Positions 34,795 to 44,334 are shown, numbered from the stretch's first letter. The stretch: 64,000 nt of DNA from Propionibacteriaceae bacterium (GCA_025965155.1 JAOPXN010000130.1:1-64000); one strand, 5' to 3'. Translations and numbers: made by a program. The notes: generated from the sequence alone by a model not told the origin.

Positions 34795-36579
34795 ATGTGC
34801 GGGCTTGCTGGTGAGATGCGATTCGACGGTGGCCGCGCCGACGTGGCAGCCGTGGACTGTGGCTGCGCCCGGCTGGCCCCGCGCGGCCCGGACGGCAGCG
34901 GGGTATGGGCGAACGGGCCGGTGGCGCTGGGGCACCGCCGCCTGTCCATCATCGACCTGAGCCTCGCGGGATCTCAGCCGATGGTCGACTCCGGGCACGG
35001 GCTGACCGTAGTGTTCAACGGCTGCATCTACAACTACCAGGAGCTGCGGGAGCTGCTGACCGGCCGTGGCCACCGTTTCTTCTCCACCTCCGACACCGAG
35101 GTGATTCTCCGGTCGTACCTGGAGTGGGGTGTTCGCTGCGTGGAGAAGTTCATGGGAATGTTCGCCTTCGCTATCGCCGAGCGCGACACCGGCCGCCTGA
35201 TCCTGGGCCGGGACCGGCTCGGGATCAAACCGCTCTATCTGGACCAGAACGCCGAACGGCTCCGCTTTGCCTCCACCCTGCCCGCGCTGCTGGCGGCCGG
35301 GGGGACCGACACGTCGATCGACAAGGTCGCTCTGGCGCATTACATGACCTTCCACTCAGTCGTACCGGCGCCGCGCACGATCCTCAACGGCGTGCGGAAG
35401 CTGCCGCCCGCGACCGTACGGACGATCGAGCCGGATGGTCGCAGTACCGACCTGGTCTACTGGACTCCGGCCTTCAGTCGCGATCCGGCCGACGCTTCGA
35501 TGACCGAGCGGGACTGGCAGGAGGCTCTGCTGGACAGCCTGCGGACCGCCGTCCAGCGCCGGATGGTGGCCGATGTCCCGGTCGGCGTGCTGCTGTCTGG
35601 CGGGATCGACTCCAGCCTGGTGGTCGCGTTGCTGGCCGAGCAGGGGCAGCAGGACCTGAACACCTTCAGCATCGGGTTCGAGTCAGCCGGGGGCGAGTCC
35701 GGGGAGGAGTTCGAGTACTCGGGGCTGGTCGCCCAGCACTTCGGCACGGTGCACCACCGGATCGAGATCGACAGCACCCGACTGCTGCCGGCGATCGACT
35801 CGGCCATCGAGGCGATGAGCGAGCCGATGGTCAGCCATGACTGCGTCGCCTTCTATCTGCTCAGCCAGGAGGTGTCCCGCCACGTCAAGGTGGTTCAGTC
35901 CGGCCAGGGAGCGGACGAGGTGCTGGCCGGCTACGACTGGTACCCGCCGCTGGCGGACGTACCGCGGGCGGACGCGGTGGAGGCGTACGCCCGGGTCTTC
36001 TTCGACCGGCGGGACGCTGATCTCCGCAAGCTGCTCAGCCCCGACTGGCTGGTCGACCAGGACGCTCCGCTGCACTTCATCACCGAACAGTTCGCCCGGC
36101 CGGGCGCGCAGACGTCGGTGGATGCGGCGCTGCGCAACGACACCACGATCATGCTGGTCGATGACCCAGTGAAGCGGGTGGACAACATGACCATGGCCTG
36201 GGGCCTCGAGGCGCGGGTGCCGTTCCTGGACCACCAGTTCGTCGAGCTCGCCGGGCGGATCCCGCCGGAGCTGAAGCTGGCCGATGGCGGCAAGGGCGTG
36301 CTCAAGCGGGCCAGCCGCGGGGTGGTTCCGGATGCGGTGATCGACCGGACCAAGGGAAGCTTCCCGGTGCCGGCGATCCGCCAGCTGGACGGACCGTACC
36401 TGGAACGGGTTCGGGAGGCACTGTCCGACCCGGCGGCACGTCAGCGCGGCCTGTTCGACCAGGCCGCGGCGGACCGAATGCTGGCCGATCCGAACACCAC
36501 CAGGACGACCCTCGGCTCCAATGCGCTGTGGCAGCTGGCACTGCTGGAGATGTGGCTGCAGAAGATGGGGATCCGCTGA
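34795..36579 (+). CDS. Asparagine synthase-type amidotransferase, NAGGN-like
   Basis: A 594-residue class II glutamine amidotransferase. It begins MCGLAGEMRF, so Cys2 is the N-terminal nucleophile after Met removal. The PP-loop is VLLSGGIDSSLV. The sequence closely follows the AsnB relatives that amidate N-acetylglutaminylglutamine (RRLSIIDLSLAGSQPM, GRDRLGIKPLYLDQ, MTMAWGLEARVPFLDHQFVE). It uses glutamine-derived ammonia and ATP to amidate a carboxylate. RBS AAGGAGATCT precedes ATG. It is flanked by a peptide-bond-forming ligase and a peptidase, with two bases between it and the latter. Confidence 0.92.
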   Translation: MCGLAGEMRFDGGRADVAAVDCGCARLAPRGPDGSGVWANGPVALGHRRLSIIDLSLAGSQPMVDSGHGLTVVFNGCIYNYQELRELLTGRGHRFFSTSDTEVILRSYLEWGVRCVEKFMGMFAFAIAERDTGRLILGRDRLGIKPLYLDQNAERLRFASTLPALLAAGGTDTSIDKVALAHYMTFHSVVPAPRTILNGVRKLPPATVRTIEPDGRSTDLVYWTPAFSRDPADASMTERDWQEALLDSLRTAVQRRMVADVPVGVLLSGGIDSSLVVALLAEQGQQDLNTFSIGFESAGGESGEEFEYSGLVAQHFGTVHHRIEIDSTRLLPAIDSAIEAMSEPMVSHDCVAFYLLSQEVSRHVKVVQSGQGADEVLAGYDWYPPLADVPRADAVEAYARVFFDRRDADLRKLLSPDWLVDQDAPLHFITEQFARPGAQTSVDAALRNDTTIMLVDDPVKRVDNMTMAWGLEARVPFLDHQFVELAGRIPPELKLADGGKGVLKRASRGVVPDAVIDRTKGSFPVPAIRQLDGPYLERVREALSDPAARQRGLFDQAAADRMLADPNTTRTTLGSNALWQLALLEMWLQKMGIR

Positions 36580-36580
36580 C

Positions 36581-38527
36581 GTGGAGAAGTTCATCTCCGA
36601 CCTGGTCGAAGCCTGGGGCAGCTGGGCGCCGACCCTGTCGCACGACGGGCAGCAGGTGGCCTTTGTCAGTGACCGGCGCGGCCGCCCGGAGCTCTGGGTC
36701 TGCCCGGCCGGCCCGGTCGGCGACGGCGCGACGTCCAGCGCGCGGGTCATCGAGATCTCCGACGATCCGGTGACCTCGGTCTCCTGGTCCGCGGACGGTG
36801 AGTGGCTGGCCTGCACGGTCGCCCCGGACGGCGGCGTCCGGACCCACGTGTGGGTGGTGCGTCCGGACGGGTCCGACGTCCGCCGGCTCGCCGGCAGCGC
36901 CTATCAGCACGCAGCCTTGGGGCCGTGGTCCAGGTACGACCATCAGCTGGTGGTGTCAGTGCCCCGGGCCAGCGTCGGCTCGGTCAGCCGGTGCGACCTG
37001 ATCGACCCGGCCACCGGAGAACGAGAGCGGATCGCTCACGGCGGGCTGGTCGAGGTGCTCGACATTGCGGCGGACGAGCGGTTCGCGCTGCTCCGCGGTG
37101 GGCGCCGCGGTCAGCACTATTGCGTCACCCTGGATCGGGTCCGCGACCACGACTACCCACTGCTGCCGTACCCGCACATCGGCTCAACGGAGAGCGGTCT
37201 GCTCCGCCCGGCTGCCTGGTCGGAGCACCCGGATCACCTGACCGCTTATCTGGTGACCGACGCAGGCCAGCCCCGGGCTGCGCTCGCTGGGGTAGATCTG
37301 GAGCGGGACGGCGTTCGAGGGACCGTCGGTATCCTGGCTGCCCGGGACGACGGCGAGCTGGAGCGGGTCGACGCCGACGACGCGGGACGGCTGCTGACCC
37401 TGGTCTGGAACGTCGCCGGGAGGAGTGTGCTGGAGCTGTTCGACACCTGCACCGAGGCCCGGACCGAGGTGCCGGATCTCCCGGGCGCGGTGATCACCGG
37501 CTGCATCCTGGCGCGGAACGGGAAGTCCGCGGTGCTGAGCATGGAGGGCCCGCTTACGCCGCCGCGGCTGTGGCGGCTCGACACGGCCACCTTGGCGTGG
37601 ACCCCTATCGACATCGGGCCCCAGGCGATCCCGGAGCAGCTGGTCGAACCGACGCTGGAGCATTTCGACGCCTACGACGGGCTGCCACTGACTGGCTGGC
37701 TGTACCGTCCGATTGGTGCTGCCGGTGCCGGACCGGTTCTGTTAAGCCTGCACGGCGGACCGGAGTCGCAGGAGCGGCCGACGTTCAGCGCCCAGCATCA
37801 GGCAGTGGTGGCCGCCGGCATCTCGGTGTTCGCGCCGAACGTGCGCGGTTCGACCGGCTTCGGACGGCAGTTCGCCCACCTCGACGACCGCAACGGGCGC
37901 TACAACGGCATCGCCGACGTCGCATCGTGTGTGGGCTACCTGGTGCAGGCGGGGATCGGTGAACCGGGCCGGATCGCCGTTTCGGGACGCTCCTACGGCG
38001 GCTATTTGACTCTGGCGGCGCTGGTGCGTTTCCCGTCGCTTTTCGCGGCTGGGGTCGACATCTGCGGCATGTCTGACCTGCTCACCTTTTACCGCGACAC
38101 GGAGCCCTGGATCGCCGAGGCCGCCGTCACCAAGTACGGCCATCCCGAGCGGGACCGTGCGCTGCTGGAAGATCTGTCCCCGCTGCCGAAGGCTGCCTCG
38201 ATCGCCGCCCCACTCTTGGTGGTGCACGGCGAGCACGACACGAATGTGCCGATCGGCGAGGCGCGCCAGATTGTCGCCGCGCTGGAGGCGCTGGATTCTG
38301 AAGTGGAGTTTCTGGAACTCGCCGGCGAAGGACACGAGTACCGGATGCAGTCGTCGCGAAAAATCCTCATCTCCCACCTGCTGGACTTCCTCAATGGTCA
38401 TCTGCTGCGTTCTCACCGCGAGCCTGCCAGCGATGGGGTTGTGGGCAGCGAACCTGGCGGTACGGTGACCGCGCTGCGCCATCGGACGGCCGATGACCAG
38501 GGCTCGCGCCGCGCCTTTTCTGACTGA
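36581..38527 (+). CDS. S9 (prolyl oligopeptidase-type) peptidase
   Basis: A 648-residue serine peptidase. Residues 10-~360 form a WD-like beta-propeller (SWAPTLSHDGQQVAFVSDRR). The C-terminal alpha/beta hydrolase domain has the nucleophile in VSGRSYGGYLTLAA, Asp in VVHGEHDTNVP and His in AGEGHEYRM. There is no signal peptide, so it works in the cytoplasm. GTG 36581 starts one base after the amidotransferase stop. It may trim or recycle the short amidated peptide made by the two preceding enzymes. The last ~45 residues (SHREPASDGV...) exceed the usual family end. Confidence 0.92.
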   Translation: MEKFISDLVEAWGSWAPTLSHDGQQVAFVSDRRGRPELWVCPAGPVGDGATSSARVIEISDDPVTSVSWSADGEWLACTVAPDGGVRTHVWVVRPDGSDVRRLAGSAYQHAALGPWSRYDHQLVVSVPRASVGSVSRCDLIDPATGERERIAHGGLVEVLDIAADERFALLRGGRRGQHYCVTLDRVRDHDYPLLPYPHIGSTESGLLRPAAWSEHPDHLTAYLVTDAGQPRAALAGVDLERDGVRGTVGILAARDDGELERVDADDAGRLLTLVWNVAGRSVLELFDTCTEARTEVPDLPGAVITGCILARNGKSAVLSMEGPLTPPRLWRLDTATLAWTPIDIGPQAIPEQLVEPTLEHFDAYDGLPLTGWLYRPIGAAGAGPVLLSLHGGPESQERPTFSAQHQAVVAAGISVFAPNVRGSTGFGRQFAHLDDRNGRYNGIADVASCVGYLVQAGIGEPGRIAVSGRSYGGYLTLAALVRFPSLFAAGVDICGMSDLLTFYRDTEPWIAEAAVTKYGHPERDRALLEDLSPLPKAASIAAPLLVVHGEHDTNVPIGEARQIVAALEALDSEVEFLELAGEGHEYRMQSSRKILISHLLDFLNGHLLRSHREPASDGVVGSEPGGTVTALRHRTADDQGSRRAFSD

Positions 38528-38817
38528 CGCCATCCGCAGATGGGAGTGAGCGACCAGCTCTATCGGCCGGCGACAGATTCGCGCCGAGCGCCTACCGCAG
38601 ATTCGGCGGAGCGCCGGCGGGTACCAGTGCCACGCTGTCCGGGTTCAGCAGCGCAGCCCGGGCAGTTCTTCGTCGCCACGTTCGGTACGAGCGCTCCACG
38701 CGGGGTCGCACCGCGCTTCAACCCATGTCGATCATCCGGCAGCACGTCAGGCACGTCCTCGTCAGACGCCGCACCTCCCACGGCAAAGGACGCCTCAGCA
38801 TCCTGCTGGTCCGGCAG
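38528..38817. other. Intergenic region between convergent genes
   Basis: These 290 bases hold no supported gene. A minus-strand frame (about 38560-38781) reads ATPRGALVPNVATKNCPGCA near its middle, which could be a degraded coding fragment. It lacks a good start signal. No repeat or terminator-like hairpin stands out. Confidence 0.4.
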
Positions 38818-39438
38818 CTACGCGTGCACTGACGGAGACGTGTTGTCTACTGACGGATTCAAGAACGAGTGCAGGTATCCAATACGCTCATGTCTGATAT
38901 CCCTGGACCAGTCGGTCCAGCCGTAGGAATAGGCGGCGAAGACGGCGCGCAGCGCGTCAGAATCTGGAGGGAGGGCGACCTGACCCTCACTCAGTGTCTC
39001 GCCCTCAGCCCGGAACCGTGCCTGGAACTTGCTTGCGATGAACTTCCCAAGCACTTCGTCAGTGTCTTTGGCCGAGACAAACAGTCCAGCGATGAGCGCT
39101 GTCAGGGAAGAGCTCAGAGTGCTGAGCAGCGTCTTCTGCGGATCGAGCGAACCCGCAAGCTCGGTGAAGTAGATGGTGATCAGCACGGTGAAACAGCTAG
39201 CGACCGCGGACAGTATGCCTATTGCCAACGCGCGGTATTCGTACAAGAACAACGAGATCTTTGGTTTCGACGTGATGAGTCGGTCTGCGACAACGCCGAG
39301 TACAACGGCCACGATCAGGGCCGCCACGCCAAGACCTAGTGCGACCTCACGCATCCCGCTGTACCACAGCGCCGCCAAGCCGACTCCGATCAGTGAGTAG
39401 ATCGCCGTAAGAACGGGGATCCTCAAGGCGTCGATCAT
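38818..39438 (-). CDS. Unknown membrane protein with C-terminal soluble domain
   Basis: A 206-residue protein with four predicted transmembrane helices: about residues 8-26, 30-52, 70-93 and 100-120 (LLSTLSSSLTALIAGLFVSA). A hydrophilic C-terminal domain of ~80 residues follows (SDALRAVFAAYSYGWTDWSR). No family is recognised. Its ATG overlaps the stop of the preceding small gene (ATGA), so the two are translationally coupled. It is the last gene of a four-gene operon of unknown function (38818-40300). Confidence 0.75.
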   Translation of the reverse strand: MIDALRIPVLTAIYSLIGVGLAALWYSGMREVALGLGVAALIVAVVLGVVADRLITSKPKISLFLYEYRALAIGILSAVASCFTVLITIYFTELAGSLDPQKTLLSTLSSSLTALIAGLFVSAKDTDEVLGKFIASKFQARFRAEGETLSEGQVALPPDSDALRAVFAAYSYGWTDWSRDIRHERIGYLHSFLNPSVDNTSPSVHA

Positions 39439-39626
39439 GGAGCGGGGTACTCATGCGGCGGGCGATGAGTGCAGCTGACCCACTGCTTGCCGTCGCGCGT
39501 CACGAAGAAAGTTTCACCCCACGGCGTCTCCTCCTCGCACTGCCCAGTGAAGTCGGAGCGTCTGGCCGCGTCAGCACGGTCGACGGCGCGGTCCATTGCC
39601 TCTCGCTCGTTGCGCCCATCTGTCAC
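39435..39626 (-). CDS. Unknown small protein with two Cys
   Basis: A 63-residue hydrophilic protein starting at GTG 39626, preceded by AAAGGA with seven-base spacing. The C-terminal half, QCEEETPWGETFFVTRDGKQ followed by WVSCTHRPP, looks like a small beta-rich fold with two Cys. No homologue is recognised. It overlaps the membrane protein gene by four bases and belongs to the unknown operon. Confidence 0.6.
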   Translation of the reverse strand: MTDGRNEREAMDRAVDRADAARRSDFTGQCEEETPWGETFFVTRDGKQWVSCTHRPPHEYPAP

Positions 39627-39676
39627 ATCAAGTCCTTTCGAGGTATGAGCAGGCACTGGAGGCAGACACCCGCCGG

Positions 39677-39997
39677 CTAGAAACAGTTACAGACCCACAC
39701 CCAGTACACCCGGCCGTGCTTTTCGCGCTGCTCGCGCCAGCAATGGCCTTGAGAGCCGTCCGGGCACTCCATCCTTGCCGGTTCCGCTCCGAGATCCACC
39801 ACTGAGGAATGGGCAGTCAACCGTGAACCAGCTGGCGCGAACTGGCCCAGCGATCCAGCGGGATCGGGCAGCTCAGTCGCCGAGTCCGTCTCGAGGAGGT
39901 CGATGCAGTGGCTGAAATAGTCGCGCAAAGCAGCGCGACCCTCAGGCTTGCTCAGGTCCGTTTGCCAGTCAGCCTGCTTATGTGAGTAAGACTCCAT
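39677..39997 (-). CDS. Unknown small protein with Cys-rich aromatic C-terminus
   Basis: A 106-residue protein starting MESYSHKQADWQTDLSKPEG after CAGGAG. The N-terminal half is predicted helical (ALRDYFSHCIDLLETD). The C-terminus (ECPDGSQGHCWREQREKHGR, then VYWVWVCNCF) has four Cys and several aromatic residues, suggesting a small metal-binding or disulfide-linked beta hairpin. No signal peptide or family is recognised. It sits 50 bases before the 63-residue gene. Confidence 0.65.
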   Translation of the reverse strand: MESYSHKQADWQTDLSKPEGRAALRDYFSHCIDLLETDSATELPDPAGSLGQFAPAGSRLTAHSSVVDLGAEPARMECPDGSQGHCWREQREKHGRVYWVWVCNCF

Positions 39998-40012
39998 GAA
40001 TGCTCCTGGCCG

Positions 40013-40300
40013 TCAACAGATATTGACACAACGTAGCCGACGCCCGGACCCATCGCAGTAGCAGGTTCGGCATCGAATCGGGTCATAGAAACAGACGTCG
40101 AGACCCCTGGAAAGAGCTTCGGCGGCGACGCTAGCGGGCACATTGAGTGCGGCCGAGTGGCGACCAACATCACCGGCCAGCTCGAAGGAGGCGCCCTGCC
40201 CATCAGGCCAAGAACCTACGATGTCGACGATGTGGTCATCCTCGTCGAGTTGAATCTCGAAGTCTGCTCCCTCATTCGACGCCATCGTGAAGTGAGCCAT
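40013..40300 (-). CDS. Unknown small protein with Cys-rich tail
   Basis: A 95-residue protein. ATG 40300 (MAHFTMASNEGADF) is preceded by AGAGG; an in-frame GTG at 40312 is less favoured. The N-terminal part is acidic with strand-like segments (DFEIQLDEDDHIVDIVGSW). The tail, DVCFYDPIRCRTCYCDGSGR plus RLRCVNIC, holds six Cys in 28 residues, a likely zinc site. First gene of the four-gene unknown operon. No homologue recognised. Confidence 0.65.
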   Translation of the reverse strand: MAHFTMASNEGADFEIQLDEDDHIVDIVGSWPDGQGASFELAGDVGRHSAALNVPASVAAEALSRGLDVCFYDPIRCRTCYCDGSGRRLRCVNIC

Positions 40301-40623
40301 CGGGAAAATCACCTCTCTACGGAGTCTGCATGGTTGTGGACCGGAGCGTACTGCGAGCGGGGACGATCCGCAGCAAGATCACCAGGCGCGTCGCCGGATC
40401 CGGGCCCCGGTGGCGACACTGTGATGACCGATGCCAACGCCCAGGCGACGACGTGCCCTCGCCTCGCTGCTTCGCGGTACTAGGACGAAGGTCCTAACGA
40501 CGCCGACCACCGCTCGGTCCTACGGTGAGGGTGGCGTTATCGTCCGTCGTCCTCGCACAGCCCCCGAGTTGCGACCGTGCGGCTCCTGACGCCGCCCACC
40601 GAGGACTGGAAGGCGGCTTGGCA
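40301..40623. other. Intergenic region between divergent genes
   Basis: About 320 bases separating the unknown operon from the large secreted repeat protein. No gene is supported. The main structure is the palindrome at 40481-40496, listed separately. Confidence 0.5.
40481..40496. promoter_or_regulatory. Palindrome TAGGAC-GAAG-GTCCTA, possible operator
   Basis: Perfect 6-bp arms with a 4-bp spacer, 128 bases upstream of the repeat-protein start. The GGAC-N4-GTCC layout resembles DosR/DevR-type boxes (GGGAC-N4-GTCCC) but differs in spacer bases and arm ends. A response-regulator site is possible and unproven. Confidence 0.4.
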
Positions 40624-43600
40624 GTGACAACACATCGGGTAAGGATCGCGACGAGGAGGGCGCTCGTCTCCGCGCTGGTGACGGTGCTCGCGTTGGTGGG
40701 CGTGGTCGGTACGGCGGTCGCCGTGCCGCCCGCTTCCCCGGTCCTCGCCGGACCAGCGGACGGCGCCAGTGTCACCATTCCGTTCACGATCTCGTGGTCG
40801 GCGGTGAGCGGTGCCGGCGGCTACAACTGGCAGCTCAGCCGCACGTCGGACTTCGGTACGGTGATCGAACAGAGCCCGGCGCTGCTGGCGGGCGCCGACA
40901 CCACCGAGGACGTGGTCAGCGGCATTCCTGCGGGCAGCTACTTCTGGCGCGCGCAGGCCGTCAGCCGCGATCTCGAACCTGGTACCTGGTCTACGGCCCG
41001 AAGCGTGGTCGTCACCGGGGCCGGCGCCGGGGTGCCGGCGTCCCCGACGCTCAACCCGCCGACGGACGCAACCCAGTTCCGCCCCTCGGAGAACATGACC
41101 TTCTCCTGGAGCGCCGTTCCGGGTGCGGTCAGCTACATCCTGCAGGAGTCAACCGACCCGGCTTTCCCCGTCGGCACGCGGGTGCGGCAGGTCGGCCTTC
41201 TTGAGACCACCGAGCGCATATCGTTCAACTCAGGCAACCAGGGCAGCTTCCAGGCGCGGGTCCTCGCCGTCAACGCGGACGGCCTGGTAGGCGCGCCGTC
41301 CAACCTCGTCAGCTTCAGCGTCAGTGACACCAACCCGCTGCCTGCGCCGCCAAGCCTGCGCGGCCCGGCCAATCAGACGACGAGCCAGCTCCCGTTGACC
41401 CTTTCCTGGAGCCATGTGCCCAACCACCAGGACGACGGGTACCAGGTCCAGATCTCCACTAGCTCCGCTTTCACCACAGCCGAGAAGACGTTCCGAACAA
41501 GCAACAACGAACTGGCCGTGCCGACCCTGACGCCCGGCAACAAGTTCTGGCGGGTGCGTTCGCAACACGGCTACAACGCCGACGCCGAGGCGTACACCGC
41601 CTGGTCCGCGACGGGCACGTTCACCGTGTCACCGCAACCGCTCGCCATGGCCGCGGTGACCTTTGCTACTGAGAAGTTCAGCGGCGGCGAGGCCCGCGGG
41701 AGCATCGACCTGACCGGGCTAGCGCCGGCGGGTGGCGTCACCGTCACCTTCAGCACTGACCGCCCGGATCTGCTGCCCGAGCTCCCGGCCTCCCGCGAGA
41801 TCGCGGCCGGCACGTCCTCCTCGCTGGTGTTCGTCTATCCCACCGGGGCCATCAACTCCCAGCGCGGGATGCGGGTCGGGTTCGTGACCACGCCGACGCC
41901 TGCCACCGTGACCGCGACATACAACGGGACCACCGCAACCACCACGATCACCGTACTGCCCCCGAAGCTCAACACCACGCCCCTCCAGCTCTTCCCCGTG
42001 AAGGCAACCGGTGGCGACGACCTGCTCGGGATCGTGGACCTCGAGGGAGGATGCTTCGCCAGCTTCTGTGACGGCCTGGCCCCTCCCGGCGGTTTCCAGG
42101 TGAACCTGTCGACATCATCACCGGCCGCCATCGTCCCCGCGACGTTTACGATCGAGTCGCCCCGCGGCGGTGACCAGTTCCCGATCCGTACCAACCCCGT
42201 CGACAAGCCCACTCATGTCACCATCTTTGCCCGGGCTGGCGGAGTCACGGCGAGCTGGACCCTGACGCTCACACCTGCGCCGGAGCCCGCCGCGCTGCGG
42301 CTGGTGCCTGCCTCGACCACCAACGGCTCCCAGGGCCAGATCACCATCCCGCCATCGGAGATGAAGGGATACGACCAGCGCGTGCAGGTGACCAGCAGCA
42401 ACCCTTCCGTCGCCTCGGTCCCGGAGTTTGCGACTATCACGTCGGACTTGGGCCGCTTCAACATCACCACCGGCCCCGTCGACGTGCCCACTGACGTCAC
42501 CATCTCGGTCACCGGCCGCGGAGTGACCCGGTCAGCAACCCTGACGGTCTCCCCAACGCTGCCGCCGCTGACCGGGCTCAGTCTGAACCCCACTAGCGTG
42601 ACCGGTGGGACACCATCAACCGGCACGGTGACCCTCGGAAGCCCGGCCCCAGCAGGCGGGGCTACCGTCAGCCTGGCCAGCAGGCTGCCCGGTTCGGCCA
42701 GCGTTCCGGCCACCGTGACGGTGCCCGCCGGAGCGACCAGTGCCAGCTTCGGAATCACCACCTTCCCCGTCGACAACACCACGGTCGAGATCTCCGCCAC
42801 GTTGGGTGGCACGACGCAGTTCGCCGCCCTCAACATCACCCGCTCCACCTCCGTGGCCCTGAGCTCGGTTTCGGTCAACCCGACGACCGTGGTTGGAGGC
42901 AGTTCCTCGACAGGTACCGTCACGCTGAGCGCGGCCGCACCGACGGGGGGCACCGTGGTGACGCTGTCCGACAACTCGGCGTCCGCCAGTGTGCCGGCCA
43001 GCGTCACCGTGGCGGCCGGGGCGACCAGCCGAACCTTCACGGTCACCACCTCGGCGGTCACGGCATCGACGCCTGTGGTGGTCTCGGCCACCTCGGCCGG
43101 AGTGACCAGAACCGCGACGTTGACACTCAACCCGCCGACCCCGGCCGCACCCACCCTGCAGGCCCCCGCCAACGGCGCGACCGCGGTGGCCCAACCGGTC
43201 ACGCTGAACTGGAACGACGTTCCTAACGCGACCAGCTACGAGGTGATAGTCGACGACAGCTCCACCATCGCGGCACCCTTCGTAGCCAACCCCACCGTCA
43301 CCGCCTCCCAAGCAGTCCTCAGCGGACTGCCAGCGCGTCAGCTGTGGTGGCGAGTACGCGCCCGCAACGCGGCCGGTGTCTTCGGACCCTTCTCCGCCAC
43401 CCGCAGCTTCACCCCGCAGGCGCCCGCCAGCACCACGTCGACCCTCTCATCACTGGCACTCGCACCGACCAGCGTGACCGGCGGTGCTGCATCCACCGGC
43501 ACCGTCACCCTCACCGCGGCCGCTCCCCCGGCGGGCATTTCGGTCAGCCTGGCCAGCTCGAATGCCGCGGTCTCGGTGCCGGCGAGCGTCACCATCCCGG

Positions 43601-44016
43601 GTGGCCAGGCCAGCGCGACCTTCACGGCGTCCACCGGCACCGTGAGCTCGCCGAGCGCGGTGACCGTCACGGCGACCGCGGGCGGTATCTCCCGAACGGC
43701 TACGTTGACCGTGAACCCACCCGGCTCCGGCACCCTCGCAGCTCCGTCGGTGCTGTCACCCGCCGCCGACGCACGCTTCACGGTTGGCCAGAACGCCGTC
43801 TTCGACTGGTCCGACGTGACCGGTGCCGCGAACTACACGATCGCCATCGACGACCAGGAGACCTTCGCCTCCCCGACGGTCCTCGCCACGGTGACGGCCT
43901 CGACGTTCTCGACCACCACTCTCCCGGCGGCTCGCATGTGGTTCCGGGTTCGGGCACTGGACGCCTCCGGTGTCGCCGGAGCGTGGTCGGGCTCGCGTCG
44001 GTTCGAGGTGCGGTAG
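40624..44016 (+). CDS. Large secreted repeat protein (Fn3/Ig-like)
   Basis: A ~1130-residue exported protein. The signal peptide follows a basic start (VTTHRVRIATRRALVSALVT ... VGTAVA). Two module types alternate. One is Fn3-like with the opening PASPVLAGPADGASVTIPF and PTLQAPANGATAVAQPVTLN, each carrying W and RVRA-type strands. The other is a ~90-residue beta-sandwich beginning like LSSVSVNPTTVVGGSSSTG and ending TATLT, present at least four times from about residue 580. No LPXTG anchor or membrane helix ends it, so it is secreted or loosely bound, perhaps for adhesion. GTG 40624 is preferred; the frame is open to 40525. Confidence 0.88.
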   Translation: MTTHRVRIATRRALVSALVTVLALVGVVGTAVAVPPASPVLAGPADGASVTIPFTISWSAVSGAGGYNWQLSRTSDFGTVIEQSPALLAGADTTEDVVSGIPAGSYFWRAQAVSRDLEPGTWSTARSVVVTGAGAGVPASPTLNPPTDATQFRPSENMTFSWSAVPGAVSYILQESTDPAFPVGTRVRQVGLLETTERISFNSGNQGSFQARVLAVNADGLVGAPSNLVSFSVSDTNPLPAPPSLRGPANQTTSQLPLTLSWSHVPNHQDDGYQVQISTSSAFTTAEKTFRTSNNELAVPTLTPGNKFWRVRSQHGYNADAEAYTAWSATGTFTVSPQPLAMAAVTFATEKFSGGEARGSIDLTGLAPAGGVTVTFSTDRPDLLPELPASREIAAGTSSSLVFVYPTGAINSQRGMRVGFVTTPTPATVTATYNGTTATTTITVLPPKLNTTPLQLFPVKATGGDDLLGIVDLEGGCFASFCDGLAPPGGFQVNLSTSSPAAIVPATFTIESPRGGDQFPIRTNPVDKPTHVTIFARAGGVTASWTLTLTPAPEPAALRLVPASTTNGSQGQITIPPSEMKGYDQRVQVTSSNPSVASVPEFATITSDLGRFNITTGPVDVPTDVTISVTGRGVTRSATLTVSPTLPPLTGLSLNPTSVTGGTPSTGTVTLGSPAPAGGATVSLASRLPGSASVPATVTVPAGATSASFGITTFPVDNTTVEISATLGGTTQFAALNITRSTSVALSSVSVNPTTVVGGSSSTGTVTLSAAAPTGGTVVTLSDNSASASVPASVTVAAGATSRTFTVTTSAVTASTPVVVSATSAGVTRTATLTLNPPTPAAPTLQAPANGATAVAQPVTLNWNDVPNATSYEVIVDDSSTIAAPFVANPTVTASQAVLSGLPARQLWWRVRARNAAGVFGPFSATRSFTPQAPASTTSTLSSLALAPTSVTGGAASTGTVTLTAAAPPAGISVSLASSNAAVSVPASVTIPGGQASATFTASTGTVSSPSAVTVTATAGGISRTATLTVNPPGSGTLAAPSVLSPAADARFTVGQNAVFDWSDVTGAANYTIAIDDQETFASPTVLATVTASTFSTTTLPAARMWFRVRALDASGVAGAWSGSRRFEVR

Positions 44017-44270
44017 CTGGGGTCTCGCCCGGCGGGGTGTGTACCGGTCACTCTGCCGGCATTAGCCCATTCCCACTACTGGCGCCGAGAGTCGGCCTCT
44101 CGAATACGGTGGCCGCAGGTCAGCTCCACGACGAACGATGCCGCTACGACATGCGCCCCGACCCCAGGAGAAGGACTCTGTCGCCTTGAAACACCGACGG
44201 CCCGACCACTAAACCATATCTGGTTGGGCAGCGCCCTCGCCGCAGCTGGATACCGTCTCGACATAACGAG

Positions 44271-44312
44271 ATGTACCCACCGACGCGGGCGCGCCCGCTT
44301 AGGTGGGTACAT
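44271..44312 (-). terminator. Strong inverted repeat, probable terminator
   Basis: ATGTACCCACC (44271-44281) pairs perfectly with GGTGGGTACAT (44302-44312), and inside it GCGGGC pairs with GCCCGC around a 2-nt loop. It lies 22 bases beyond the stop of the small secreted peptide gene on the minus strand. The rest of 44017-44334 shows no gene. Confidence 0.65.
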
Positions 44313-44334
44313 CTGGAATCCGGGTGCTATTCGG

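Noticed and set aside
42213-43202. Long minus-strand frame inside the repeat protein
   Set aside because: Val/Thr-rich antisense of the surface protein's repeats; no RBS or homology.
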